Notes under the pieces: generated by a model
The model's input: only the letters and a program-made list of their open reading frames with translations
Told to the model about the DNA's origin: nothing
The model's database searches: none
Assembly: GCF_000372725.1 (NCBI RefSeq)
Contig: NW_005195801.1
Span: 379,907-443,906, forward strand
Length of the DNA stretch: 64,000 bases
Direction: 5' to 3'
Source: Emiliania huxleyi CCMP1516
Lineage: Eukaryota; Haptophyta; Isochrysidales; Noelaerhabdaceae
In this document: positions 28,259-39,024 of the stretch, in pieces
Position numbering within the stretch: position 1 is the first letter of the stretch
Layout: every line of letters begins with the position of its first letter
Made by a program: the position numbers and the translations under genes

Positions 28259-31200
28259 TCAAACCGCAAACTCGCACCGAACTAGGGTGGTTGCCTCGAT
28301 GCTCATCTCCGTACCGGCCATTCCTTCGGAAGCAACCTGAGTCAGGTTCCTGAGTGGATCAGTAAACAGGAGAACGAATGTCGGCACGGTTCCTGGAATT
28401 TGTTGTGAACAGAATGCGCCGGCTGTGGGCTTAGACCAATCAGGCGAGCAAAAGGTGGACGAAAAGCGAACTCCGGACATGGGATTGTCGCACGCAAGGA
28501 ACTGAATTGAATGGCCGTTGGACCGGTACGTTTCGTACCGTAACGTTTCGAAGTCAGAGCTGGGAGACAATGCGTCGTCGAGCTTGCCCGAGATTTCGTT
28601 CATCCTTGTCCTGTCCTTCGTCTTCTCCGTAAGCTTGAGAGGAGCGAACCAACCGCCGCGGTCCGAGTAGTACTGATAGACCATGTTCTTGAGTATCGCC
28701 TTGGAGAACATTCCAGCTTTGCGCACGCCGCTATCAAGACCGCTGAAGTCCAAGAGGGACAAGACGTCGACCACGCCCGGCCGGCCCACCATCGGCGTTT
28801 GGCCTCCCCATTCGCGAAAGTTGCCAATCTCGCACTTTGTCCAGGCGTCACTCGTTGGAATTGAGGGTGGAGGTGGGGGTGATGGGGTCGGTGAGTCAGA
28901 CTCGTTGGTGGCGGCCTCGAGGCGTCGGGAGGGGGAGGGGGAGGGGGAGGGGGAGGAGGAGGAGGAGGAGGAGGGCGGGAAAGGGGTCCCGTCCCACGGG
29001 CACGGGCCCATTCTCTGCTCCGCGATCTGCAACGTCCGGTCTTGTCGACTTCCTGCAAACGCTGACTTCGATTCCTTCTTGTAGTTCGAACTTGCACTGA
29101 AGACCAAGGGAATGCTGATGGAGGCTCTAATGGCTGTGCTCGCTTCCGCGGTCGTCATATCAGAGTCGGACGTGAATGAGGCCCTCATGCTGTACATAGC
29201 AAAGTACGAATAGTCCCACGTGACCGGCAGCATCGCGCCGAAGCCAACCAATCGGCCTACTTGTGCTCGAAGCGTGACGTTGTCACCCCACGCCTGTTTG
29301 GTATTGGTGCACTTCTGTTCGGTGTTGCAGTCTGATTGGTCCCGGTAAGCGGTGACAACGTCTGTGACCAAGTTCCGGAAATGGTCATGGATGTAGCTCT
29401 CGGCAGCGTCCGGACCCGACTGCAGGCAGGTGTTCTCCAGCACCGCAATCTTAATAATCCGGCTTATCACCGCGCCGACATTGTTGGTCTCCCGCTTGGA
29501 CGACGAGGACGAGCCGTACGAGTTGTCTGTGCCAGCCGACGCACTCACCTTCTGATACGTGCCCTCCACACCGGCGGAGATACCGGACGACTGGCTCACG
29601 GCTGACGAGTATTCGGACGACGACGCCCAGCTCTGCGTTGTAGAAACGGTCGTTCCTCGTGGATACCTGTGCAGCGTGTAGCACCCGTCCCTGACCATTT
29701 GCGCATCTTTCTCCGGATCGATAACGGTGCCGGCGGCGGCAGTCATCTGAGACGAAACGTCAGCGGGAAATACGTTGTTTGCAAGCGTGCGTGCCAACCG
29801 TGCCCCGAGCAGGTGGCAGCCGAGCCAGTACGAGTCCGGCAGGCTCGTGTCGCCGTTCCACCATAGCCAGCGGCCATGCATGTTGGCGCAGTTGGAGTGG
29901 TGCTGCTCGAAGTGGTAATCTGGCGGGAGGGTGGCAACTAATGAGCCCTTGTTGTCATAGTCCCATGGTGGCCTGGTCGGGCTCTCACTTTTGTTGGCTT
30001 GGCAAATGCCTGGCGCGCCGCCGCTCCAGACGCTGAGATGCCTCCGAGCATTGCCCGGCGACGGCGACGATGGCGGACGGACCGGCGACGGTGGCGGTGG
30101 GAACGGTGGCGGTGGGAGCGGCGGCGAAGGCGGCGACGGCGGCGGGGACGCAGGCGGCGGAGGCGACGGCGGCGGCGGCGACGGCGGGGGCGGTGGCGGA
30201 GCCGGCGACGGTGGCGGAGCCGGCGACGGTGGCGGAGGGGACGTCCAAAACTTGCAGTAGAGGGACGCGCAGTCGGTGTTCACTGCACAACGCATAAAGT
30301 CCTGGCAGGGCTTACAGCCACCTCCGCAGTCCACGTCGGTCTCGATCCAGTTCTGCGTGTTGTCAAAGCAATTTGCCGGCGCCGGTGGCTGCGACGGTGC
30401 AGACGGCGGGAAAGGCAGCTCCGACGGCGGATGCGAAGGTGGCGGGTAAGAGTCGGGCAGAGGCGGCGCCGGCAGAGGCGGGCTCGGTGGCGGCGATGCA
30501 TCGGCGCGGCACATCCCGGCGCCGCATACGCCAGCAACGATGATGGCGACGGATACGAGTAGCGCGCCACACAGGATGGCCGCCACCACCTTGTTCCGTT
30601 TCCACTTCGTCGTCCCGGGCGGTCCTTGCGGACCTGGCGGACCTGCTGGTCCCGACGGGCCATGCGGTCCTGTTGGGCCAGCTGGGCCCGGTTCTCCGTC
30701 CTTCCCAGGCGGGCCGGGGGGACCAGGCTTGCCAGGCCCAGCGCAGCTCAGGACGTTCAGATCCAGGAAGGAGCCACCGCGCCGCACAGGTGCTTCGGGC
30801 TCGGGCGGCGACGGTGGTGGCGACAGTGCGCCTCTCTGAGTGGTGGACGTTGACTTGTAGCGCAGCAGCGCAGCGACAGCGGCGGCTACGGCGGTGACAG
30901 CGGCAGCGATGAGCGGCAACCCGTACTCCGTGAGGGGCGCCGATACGCGCAATACGACGTCTGACGGCAGCACAAACTCGAGCCACGAGAGGGCGCTCGA
31001 CGAGGAGAGGCCAGTGGGCGCCGCCGCCACGCAGGGGAGGCACGCCATGACGGCGGCGAGGCGGAAGGCGGCGGACGAAGTAGCCGCGTCGCGAGCCCGC
31101 GGCACTTTGCCGCTCGCCGCGAGCAACCCGGCGCCACAGGCGATGGCGACGAGAAACACGAGGGCTGGTACGAGAAGCGACCAGCTGCTCACGAGCGAGA

Positions 31201-33493
31201 CGGTCGAGGCGACGGCAGACGAGAAGGCCGAGGCCGCCAAAAGGTCTTCAGGCAGCGCGACCGCTCCCGGGACGTGCAGAACGCTCGCGAAGAAACCGAC
31301 AGGCGCCGCCGCCGCGCCGGTGAGGCACGCCGTGGCGGCGGCGAGGCAGGTTGCCCCCTTTCCGCTCGCCGCGGTCGGCCAGGAGGCGACGCAAGCGATG
31401 GCGAGGAGGATGAGCACGAGGGCGGGCATGAGAAGCGGCGAGCAGCTCACGAGCGAGGACGCCGTCGAGGCGACGGCGGGCGAGAACGCCCAGGACGCCG
31501 CCGAGGCGACGCCGGATGAGATGGTAGAGGACGCCGCCGAGGCGACGGAGGCTGCCGAGGCGACGGCAGACGAGAAGGCCGAGGCCACCGCCGTCGGGCT
31601 AGGCACGGCGGGCGCGCAATGGCCAAAGGCGGGGATGCAGACGAGGAGCAGCCACCGGAGGGCGCCCGCGGCCTTCGTGTAGCCGCCCCGCACGCAGTCG
31701 GCCGCCGCCTTGAGGCCGGCGCGACCGCCGGCGCCGCATGTGCCAGCGCCGGCGCCGCACGTGCCAGCGCCGGCGCCGCACGTGCCAGCGCCGGCGCGCG
31801 CATTGCCGGACGTGGTCTTCGGTCGCCGGTGCGAGCCGCGGCCGCGGCCCTTTGCCTTGCCAGACTTGCGCCTGCCCTTTGCCTTGCCAGACTTGCGCCT
31901 GCCCTTTGCCTTGCCAAACTTGGGGTTGTTGCGGCAGCGCATGGCCTTGCGCCGGCACTTGCACCCGCACCCCGACCGCTCGGCGTCCAGCTTCGCCCGC
32001 TGTATCTTGGTGAGCAAGATCGCGGCCATCGCCTTGTCGCACACGGCGAGATAGTACTCGCGTGATGCGGCGTCGGCCTGCCCCGCGTCCGCGCCCGCGC
32101 CAAGGGGCTTGGGCGCCACGGGCGCAATGCCGCCGGAGGTGGGGGCTCCCGGCGACGGCGACTTCTTGCCGTCGGCGGGCGTAGCCTGGTAGACGACGCC
32201 CTCGCCCAGCCGGCGGACTTCGGCCTCGACGCCGACCACGTAGGCCGGTCCGGAGCCGCTGCGGGCCGACGCGGGCCCGCTCTTCCCCACCGCCTTCGGC
32301 GTGGGCAGGCCCGGGTGGCAGGCGGTGTCCTGCAAAGCGCGATAGGGGCACACGGGAAGGGAGATTATTACCGGTGGGAGAGCGAGGAGTGCCAGGAGAG
32401 AATGCTGCGGCGCGCTCACCACCGCTGGGTCGGGCGTGTTGGAAACGGTCTTGGTTGGCTTCTCGACCTCCTTGGCAGCCTCCTCGGCGACGGCCTCCTT
32501 GGCGACGGGCGCCTCCTCGGCGACTGCCTCCGCGGCGGCAGACTCCTCGGCGGCGGACTTGGCGGCGGCCTCCTTGGCGGCGGCCTCCTCGGCGGCGGTG
32601 GCGGCCTCCTCGGCGGCGGCCTTGTCGGCGGACTCCTTGGCGGACTCCTCGGCGACGACGGCCTCCTCGGCGGCGGACTCCTCGGTGGCGGCCTCCTCGG
32701 ACTCCTCCTCGGTGGCGGACTTAGCGGCGGCCTCCTCGGTGGTCGCGTTCTCGGTGGCGGCCTCCTCGGCGGTCGCCTCCTCGGTGGCCGACTCGGCGTC
32801 CTCCTCGGCGGCGGCGGACTTGGCGGCGAACTCCTCGGCGGCGGTGGACTTGATGCCGAACGCCTGGGTGAGGGAGAATACGCAAGTGTTCGGAGACAGG
32901 GAGACCGTAAGGATGATGACAATCCGGGCGTGCGCACACTCACCTCGGCCCCGAGGTGCGAAGGTGGCAACGACAAGTAGATCTCGTCCACATCGCCGTC
33001 GGGCTTGGCCGTGTTCACTGCGGGCTTGGGCGCGGTCTTGACGTCGTCCTCCTTCACGACGACGTCATTAAGCGACGCGGGCTCGCTCTCGGGCGAGATG
33101 CCGTCGGCTTTGCCTCCGGCAGAGTCGATGACGGACGAGAGCGGCGACAGAGGTGGCAGATCGTCGACGAACGTGAGGCGCCGCGAGGCCTCGGCGCAGG
33201 AGTCGAGCGAAGCGAGCTCGCCCTTGGACTGGATGCCGTCCTTGAGCGAAGCGGGCTCGCCCTTGGACTGGATGCCGGCGGCCTCGCCTCCGGCAGCGTT
33301 GAAGGTCGTGTTGCCCGCCAGCGACGCCTGTGGCAGCCAGAAGGCGAGAGGGTAAGTCTTGCAGGTATCGTGGGAGCGCAGTGTTACTCCGCGGCGCCTG
33401 CTTGTCGGCATGCGGCGGCGGCGGAGGAGAGAGCTTGATAACGAGCCGGCTACCGGCGGCCGGCACGAACTCGAGTTTGAGCTTGTCGAACAT
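28259..33493 (-). CDS. Giant multi-domain membrane protein with collagen-like and Pro-rich regions
   Basis: Exons 33493-33398, 33327-32944 and 32863-28259 give 32, 128 and 1535 codons (1694 residues). Introns are GC-AG (70 nt) and GT-AG (80 nt). In order: a short N-terminus; a ~150-residue Glu/Ala-rich stretch ([18 protein letters not shown]); basic KAKGRRKSG repeats; AGAGTCG repeats; several hydrophobic segments ([37 protein letters not shown]); a collagen-like Gly-Pro block ([20 protein letters not shown]); a strong membrane segment ([20 protein letters not shown]); a pherophorin-like (PPSP)n region; a Cys-rich [14 protein letters not shown] motif; and a ~550-residue Ser-rich ectodomain with possible N-glycosylation sites that I cannot assign. 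Probably a cell-surface or scale/matrix protein. No function is claimed. Confidence 0.7.
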
Positions 33494-35316
33494 AGGCGGT
33501 CGAATGAGTTCCTATGGAGGATAGTAAGACGGGAAGTGAAGTACGCGCCTACGGGATCACGACCATGTGAAAGAGGGTCAAACACTATTACGGAGATGTC
33601 TGGGGGTATATGGGGTGTATGGGGGTACACAGGGGTACATGGGGTATGTACATGGGGTATGAGAAAATCTCGGCAATCTCACACATCTCGGCAAATCTCA
33701 CACATCTCCGATCCCCCTTCCACCCCCTGCCCCCCCCCCCACCCACACACACACACACACAACACACCCCTCCGCCCCGCCAGTCCCCAAGTCTCGCCAA
33801 AAGAAATCGCTTGACCGCATCAGGTTCGCATCTCTCTGTGGGGAGAGGACCAACGCAGCTTCTGATGTCTGTTGGGACGAGGAGCCGGAGAAGCCGACGC
33901 GCCTACGGGCAGCACGCCGCGGCGTTAGCGTCGCGAGGAGGCCGCCGGTTCGCGCTCTCGCGTCGTGCACGGCGCTAAGACTGCAGCCGGGCGGCGACTG
34001 GCGAGCGAGCAACAGTGTCGCTCTCGCCGGAAGAGAAGGAGGGCGGTCCGGCGCGGGCTCATGGGAAGCACGGGCGGGGAATCGGCAGCAGCGGACGCGT
34101 CTAGCAGCTCCTTGATGGCGGCGCACCTGCATGCGGGAGGGGTAGGCGGTGCGAGGCCGTTCGGCAGCAAGCGAAGCGCATCGCATGGTCGGGGTGGTGA
34201 GGGGGCAGCGGGTTCGGTGAGCGGTAGGCGTTGCCGGGGTCCAGGCGTGCAGCTCGCGGCAGCCATCTGTTGTGTGATGCGGCAGGGCGAGCGCGAGCGG
34301 AAGCGGAAAGTTCATGGCTTGCCTGGCAGTTTGGCCGTCGGGGACGAATGAGGCGGGTTGAAGGGGGGACGAGAGATTACGCTGATTTCAGACGGAAAAG
34401 AATTTTAGAATCGCGGTCGCACGACACGATTCACGCGACAGGCGAGACGCGGGCTACGGCTTCCTCAGAAGCCGTCGCCCGCACCACAGGAGCAGTGGAG
34501 GGGACATATGCTGATGATCCTGGCCCGATTGGTTCGCTCAGAAAGAGCTTCTGGGTGGTCGCGTTAAGGCTCGGCTCCCCGTACACCGGCCCGGAGTTTG
34601 GGTACCCCCTAGACCGTCAAGGAGTCGGAGCCAGTCTGCGGCGACCACAGCGCCCAGACAGATACATGGCGAGCTTTTCAGAGTCAAGCGATTGCGCGAA
34701 ATCCCACACTGGTGGATTTTGGGGCGCTGTGGGCTCGGCTCTGAGGGCCGAGTAGGAGGGGTCTAGGTTACCTCTACCTCTGAGGGCCTGCGGCCCTCGT
34801 ACCTTTACCTCTGGGCAGCCGCGGGCCCTTTACCTCTACCTCTGAGCGACGTAGCCGTGATTTACCTGTGCGTGATCTCCAGTGATCTCGAGTGATCTCG
34901 CAGCTATCTCGTATCTGTAATTTTATTAATAATATTGAAAAAATAGAACGGCTGCGCCCGTTTCGGTGCTTCGGCGAGCCCTCGACTCGGGCCGCGCTAT
35001 CAAAGAGGCTTGCACTCACAAGCCCAAGCGCCATGGCACTGCCAACCCCAGATGGGGTCGTTGCTCTTGATCTGGATCTCAGTACACTGCCGGATGAGGC
35101 CGGCATCTATTGGCAGCAGCGCGAGACGGGTGCCCTTCCCGATAACCACCTTCTCGTACAGCTCATGCGGTCTGCAATGCTGGGCTCCATCGGCCGCTCG
35201 CCAACGAGTGATGAGCTGCCCACGCTGCTGGCCTGGCAACGAGTGATGAGCTGCCCACGCTGCTGGCCTGGGGAGCGGCGGAGTGACGGAGAGGGGGAGG
35301 AAAGGAAGAGCTCTAT
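33494..35316. repeat. Intergenic region with G-rich and ACCT-rich microrepeats
   Basis: Positions 33600-33665 are rich in GGGGTACA/ATGGGGTAT units. 33729-33740 is a C-run followed by (AC)n. 34775-34860 repeats TTTACCTCTACCTCTG, which recurs at 36435-36545. 34456-34475 is a perfect hairpin. 35200-35275 holds two tandem copies of a ~34-bp block. Between 35000 and 35280 both strands are open and neither product is recognisable, so I call no gene. Confidence 0.45.
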
Positions 35317-36339
35317 TCAGGCGAACGGTGAACAAGTGCGGGTGAAATTGGGGCGGTGGGGAGCCGGGGGATCGCTCACTTGGCCGGCATCGCGCAAAAC
35401 CTCGGTGACGGCCTTGATCACGGCGGTTACTGCGGCCTGCTGCTTCTCCGGCGACTGCTGCGATGTGCGGGCAGCGAGATTGGCAAACATGCTCGGCCGC
35501 GCAGGCTCTGTCGCTTGTGCAGCCAGGTGCTGGGCCGCCGCCGCCGCCTGAGGCGTGAGTTTGACAATGGCGCGCGCCGAGTTGGTCACGTCGATAACCG
35601 AGCGTGGCACCTCGAGAGCCTGCATCGCATGTAGAGGCTGCTGCTCGAGGTACGTGACGATCGCGTCGTCATCCGCGATCGGCGTGATGACCTGCTCGCC
35701 GGACAGCACCAAGCTGTACCGCAGCATGACCGTATTGTCAAGCCTCAGCCCGGACGCGATCGAGGACTCAAACGATGCGCGGGTCGGCCGCACCAAGCCG
35801 TCGAAGGTCAGCCGGATCAGCTTGGGCTGGAAGAAGCTGTCATTCCCCAGGGGCAGCGGGTCCGACTGGCCCGGCCTGCCGTGGAAGTCGGCTTTTGAGA
35901 AGCCCTCGGAGCACCGACTCTTGTCCACCAAAAAGACCGTGATGGTCGTGGTGGTGGCGGCGGGTGGCGCAGCGGTGGTGGCGGCGGTGCCTGCGGCGGC
36001 GGCACCTGACAGCTGCGGTGGCGGTGGAAGCTGCGGCGGCGGCGGTGGAGGCGGCGGCGGCGGCGGCGGTTGCTGCAGCTGAGGCTGAGGTGGCTCCCAG
36101 CTGGTCCCGCCGGTGATGGAATTGCAGTAGTAAGTGCGGCCATCAGGGGCCTTGAGCGCCTGCCAGCCGCTTGGGAGATGCGGCAGCGGCGGGAGCGGCG
36201 GTGGCGGAGGCGGCGGAGGCGCTGGATCGGGCCGCTGCCAGCGCGTCTCCTGCGTGCTCCTGTTAATGTAGTAGGCGCTGCCGTCCGGCGCCGTCGCCTC
36301 AATCCAGCCGTCGGCAAGCGGCGGTGAAGCCTGGTCCAT
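35317..36339 (-). CDS. Tandem WW-domain protein
   Basis: Starting at MDQASPPLADGW (36339), two WW domains lie about residues 7-37 and 50-80: GWIEATAPDGSAYYINRST then TRWQRP, and GWQALKAPDGRTYYCNSI then TSWEPP. Both have the two spaced Trp and the Tyr-Tyr pair. Poly-Pro linkers, which could themselves be WW ligands, separate them from a ~220-residue C-terminal region without a known motif. A GT donor at 35379 (GTGAGC) suggests the last ~20 codons of this frame are intronic and that the gene continues downstream. The only candidate exon lies in the duplicated block near 35210-35270. An upstream in-frame ATG exists at 36402. Likely an adaptor for Pro-rich partners such as RNA polymerase or splicing factors. 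Confidence 0.7.
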   Translation of the reverse strand: MDQASPPLADGWIEATAPDGSAYYINRSTQETRWQRPDPAPPPPPPPPLPPLPHLPSGWQALKAPDGRTYYCNSITGGTSWEPPQPQLQQPPPPPPPPPPPPQLPPPPQLSGAAAAGTAATTAAPPAATTTTITVFLVDKSRCSEGFSKADFHGRPGQSDPLPLGNDSFFQPKLIRLTFDGLVRPTRASFESSIASGLRLDNTVMLRYSLVLSGEQVITPIADDDAIVTYLEQQPLHAMQALEVPRSVIDVTNSARAIVKLTPQAAAAAQHLAAQATEPARPSMFANLAARTSQQSPEKQQAAVTAVIKAVTEVLRDAGQVSDPPAPHRPNFTRTCSPFA

Positions 36340-36402
36340 GGCCGGGCAGGCGCGCCGCAGGCGAAGCGCTCTCGCGGCCTTGTGCCCCCCGCGTCGTCCC
36401 AC

Positions 36403-36770
36403 CTCGAGCCCTCGGCGGGCACGTTCACGGGCGTACGTTTACCTGCCCTCACCTGGGCTCCGTTTACCTCTACCTCCGGCGGTCTGAGACAGGTTTACCT
36501 TTACCTGAGGCCCCCCACGCCAGCCCTACCTCTACCTGCGCCCCCGCCCTCAGAGCCCCGAGTGGGCCCCCTAACGCCCTATCACAAGGCACCGCCCGCG
36601 CTCTCGCATACTCTAGTGGGGCGCCGCCCTGAACAAAGGCCGTCGCGTGCTAGGCCCGGGTGGACCAGAGCGGACCAGTCGGCCTCCTCCCCCGCGCCCT
36701 CCCGCCGCTCCCCTCTTTCCGGCAGAGTGGCGCGGCTCTGCGGCGCGACGGCCGCCCTCGCGCCGGACGG
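36403..36770. repeat. ACCT-rich spacer
   Basis: Degenerate repeats of TTTACCTCTACCTC between two minus-strand genes. The same family lies at 34775-34860. No gene is seen. Confidence 0.5.
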
Positions 36771-37601
36771 CTAGCCAGACGAAACCATGACGTAGGCCGC
36801 GCGCACCAGTTTGTCGTTACACGTGAAGCCGGGCTGCATCTCCTCGCAGACGAGGCCCTCGGCGTACTCCTCGCTCGGCACCTGCTGGATCGCCATGTGC
36901 AGGTTGTAGTCGAACTCTTGGCCGACCGTCTCGATCTTTTGGACGCCGAGCCCCTCGAGCGCCGCCATCAGCGAGGCGTGGAGCTCGAGGTAGCGCCCGT
37001 TGGCGAGCTCCTGCGCCTCGTCGTCGGCCTTGATGGAGCCGCGCGCGCGGTCGAAGTTGTCCATCATGGGCAGCAGCTCGTTGACCACCTTGATCTTTGC
37101 ATCGGTCCGGATGTCGGCGACCTGAGACTTGTGGCGCGACTGGAAGTTTTCGAGGTCGGTCTGCAGCCGCTGCCGCTGCGAGGACCACTCCTCGCGCTTG
37201 GAGTCCGCCTCGCCCTTGAGCGCCGCCGTGTCCTCCTCCACCTTGGACAGCTCCGCCTCGAGCACCTTCAGCTTTTGCTTGAGAAACGCGGGGCTGCTCA
37301 GCAGGTCCTCCTCCTCCTCCTCCTCCTCCTCCTCCTCCACTACCTCCGCCGCCGCCTCCGCTGGCTCGGCGCCCGCCGCGTCTCGCGTCGACGCCTCGGA
37401 TGCGCCCTCCCCAGCCGCAGGCCCATCCACGCCGGTGCCGTCCGCAGCGGCGCCATCGGCCTCAAGCATGACGGCCGCGCAGACCCGCGCTGCGCGAAGC
37501 GGCGAAAGCAGCAGCGCCGGCGGCCCGGCCGCGTGCCCGGGCGTCCTCAGCGGGGCGCCGGCGAGGGCGAGCGCGAGGGTGGCTGGAGATAAGAGGAGCA
37601 T
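36771..37601 (-). CDS. grpE: GrpE co-chaperone, probably organelle-targeted
   Basis: A 276-residue intronless gene. Residues ~1-45 form a hydrophobic, Arg-containing leader (LLLSPATLALALAGAPLRTP) consistent with a signal plus transit peptide for a complex plastid, or a mitochondrial presequence. An acidic stretch with ten consecutive Glu follows. Then comes the long dimerising helix (LKVLEAELSKVEEDTAALKG) and the GrpE core (VVNELLPMMDNFDRARG, GVQKIETVGQEFDYNLHMAI, GFTCNDKLVRAAYVMVSSG). GrpE is the nucleotide-exchange factor of DnaK/Hsp70. The mature core has the normal length. The start sits about 55 bp from a TATA-like sequence. Confidence 0.9.
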   Translation of the reverse strand: MLLLSPATLALALAGAPLRTPGHAAGPPALLLSPLRAARVCAAVMLEADGAAADGTGVDGPAAGEGASEASTRDAAGAEPAEAAAEVVEEEEEEEEEEDLLSSPAFLKQKLKVLEAELSKVEEDTAALKGEADSKREEWSSQRQRLQTDLENFQSRHKSQVADIRTDAKIKVVNELLPMMDNFDRARGSIKADDEAQELANGRYLELHASLMAALEGLGVQKIETVGQEFDYNLHMAIQQVPSEEYAEGLVCEEMQPGFTCNDKLVRAAYVMVSSG

Positions 37602-37655
37602 TGCACGACGAGAGCGTCGAGCCTGCGTCGCTGCTGGAAGAAATTTTCTCTACGG

Positions 37656-37666
37656 CATATATAAGG
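37656..37666. promoter_or_regulatory. TATA-like sequence between divergent genes
   Basis: CATATATAAGG lies between the GrpE start (37601, minus) and the Pro-rich protein start (37690, plus). It reads as a TATA box in the plus orientation only 25-30 bp before the plus ATG, and about 55 bp upstream of GrpE in the other direction. AT-rich boxes are rare in this window, which makes it stand out. Confidence 0.4.
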
Positions 37667-37689
37667 GAGATAGTAACGGGTTTTGGCCC

Positions 37690-38175
37690 ATGCGCATGCT
37701 CTTCCTCGTGCTCGCCGCGCGCTCGGGAGCCGGAGTGGCGGGGTCGGAGCTGCTGCAACGGCGCGAGTGGCCGCGAGGGGTCGTGCTGGGGCTCTCCAGA
37801 GGGCGAGACCACTACGCGGTGCTCGCGGCGGCGCACGGGGCAGCCTCAGCTGAAACAGAGCCTCCGCCACCGCCCTCCCCGCCGCCGGCCCCCCCGCCGT
37901 CATCCCCTCCGGCTTCCCCGTCGCCTCCGCCGCCCCCCCCTCCCCCGCCAAGCCCCCCCCCCTCCCCCCCACCTTCCTCTCCGCCGTCACCGTCTAGGGA
38001 GCGTGCTTGCTGGTGTGCTCAAGGCGCTGGTGTGGGCAATCATGAGGTTGCTACGGTCACTATGATGGGCACGGCGGGAATTGTCGCGGCAGGAGGTGGG
38101 CGGCAGGCGAGCACAGCTGAAACGCCGAAACTGTCGGACGCGAGCAGCCGACCTCGCAAGTTGGGCCTTCCTTGA
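37690..38175 (+). CDS. Small Pro-rich (pherophorin-like) protein
   Basis: A 161-residue frame starting MRMLFLVLAARSGAGVAG, a possible short signal peptide. A basic segment with DHYAVLAAAHGAA follows, then a ~45-residue (SPP/PPP)n block, then an unremarkable tail. Such Pro-rich blocks are typical of algal extracellular matrix proteins. The DHYAVL wording recalls the start of a J-domain but no HPD is visible. The start was chosen because it follows the TATA-like box; the longer upstream frame is antisense to GrpE. Confidence 0.4.
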   Translation: MRMLFLVLAARSGAGVAGSELLQRREWPRGVVLGLSRGRDHYAVLAAAHGAASAETEPPPPPSPPPAPPPSSPPASPSPPPPPPPPPSPPPSPPPSSPPSPSRERACWCAQGAGVGNHEVATVTMMGTAGIVAAGGGRQASTAETPKLSDASSRPRKLGLP

Positions 38176-39024
38176 GTCAAAGCGCGGCTTTTGCCTAATT
38201 TATTCCTAATTGATAAGGATCGTTCTTGCCCATTCGGCGCCTCTTCCATGAATGTTGATGCTCGATCTTATTTCTCTGTGACTGCATGTGCATGCACATG
38301 CACATGCACATGCGCATGTGCATGTGCATGTCTGAATGGCATGTCTGAATGTGGCACGCCCCCGCCCGGGCCGCCGCGGGGCGCGTCCATCCATGCAGCC
38401 CGTGATGAGCATGTGCATGACACTCGCTCTAGCCTCGCTTTATCTTTGTACCTCGAGGTACGTACTTTTAGCTTACTGGGAGACAAGGGAGAGGGGGCTA
38501 GAGGGGGTTGTGCTCTCTAGGCCCCTAAGGGCCCTACGCGCGGCGTGAGAGCTTGGAAGCGAGCTTTGCATGGCGATCGAGGATGCTCCGTGCCGCGAGG
38601 ACGTGCTGTGCACCCGCATGCTCGCCTTCCAAGCGCTCTGCGCGGCGGCCACCTTTGATGCATCCTTTGCAGTCCGATTCGGCCTCGCGGGGCTCTTCTT
38701 TCTACTCTCGGTGGTGCGATGATTTGTGTGTGTGTGAATTTTAGTGCACACACACATGGTACACTCATACAATGAATTGACATCTCCCATGAGGGCGAGT
38801 TAAGGCTAGCAGTAGGCAGCTAGCCTGTGAGGAGAGCGTCCATAGACACCTCACATGACCCCACACACGGTCTCGCCCATGCCTTGCGGCTGGCGGCGAG
38901 ATTGCTAGATTCTTGGTCGTCTCTACCCCCCCCCCCCCCCTCTGCTATCTCTCTCCATGTTGCGGGTGATGCCGTTCTCTTGTTCGGCCTGCGGAGTGCG
39001 GTGCTCCCCCCTTCTCTACTAGTC
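38176..39024. repeat. Spacer with (GCATGT)n alternating repeat and C-run
   Basis: 38283-38337 is built of TGCATG/TGCACA hexamers with alternating purine-pyrimidine character. 38926-38940 is a run of 15 C, 85 nt downstream of the stop of the minus-strand SulP gene (G on its sense strand). No gene is seen. Confidence 0.55.

Noticed and set aside
29000-30000. Possible MACPF/perforin-like domain in the giant membrane protein
   Set aside because: Ser-rich strands and Cys pairs are reminiscent, but the diagnostic YGTH(Y/F) signature and helix pattern are not seen, so I left it unassigned.
35000-35280. Coding sequence on either strand between the WW gene and 34.9 kb
   Set aside because: Both strands are open and plausible, with a 34-bp tandem duplication, but neither product matches a family and no splice structure settles it.
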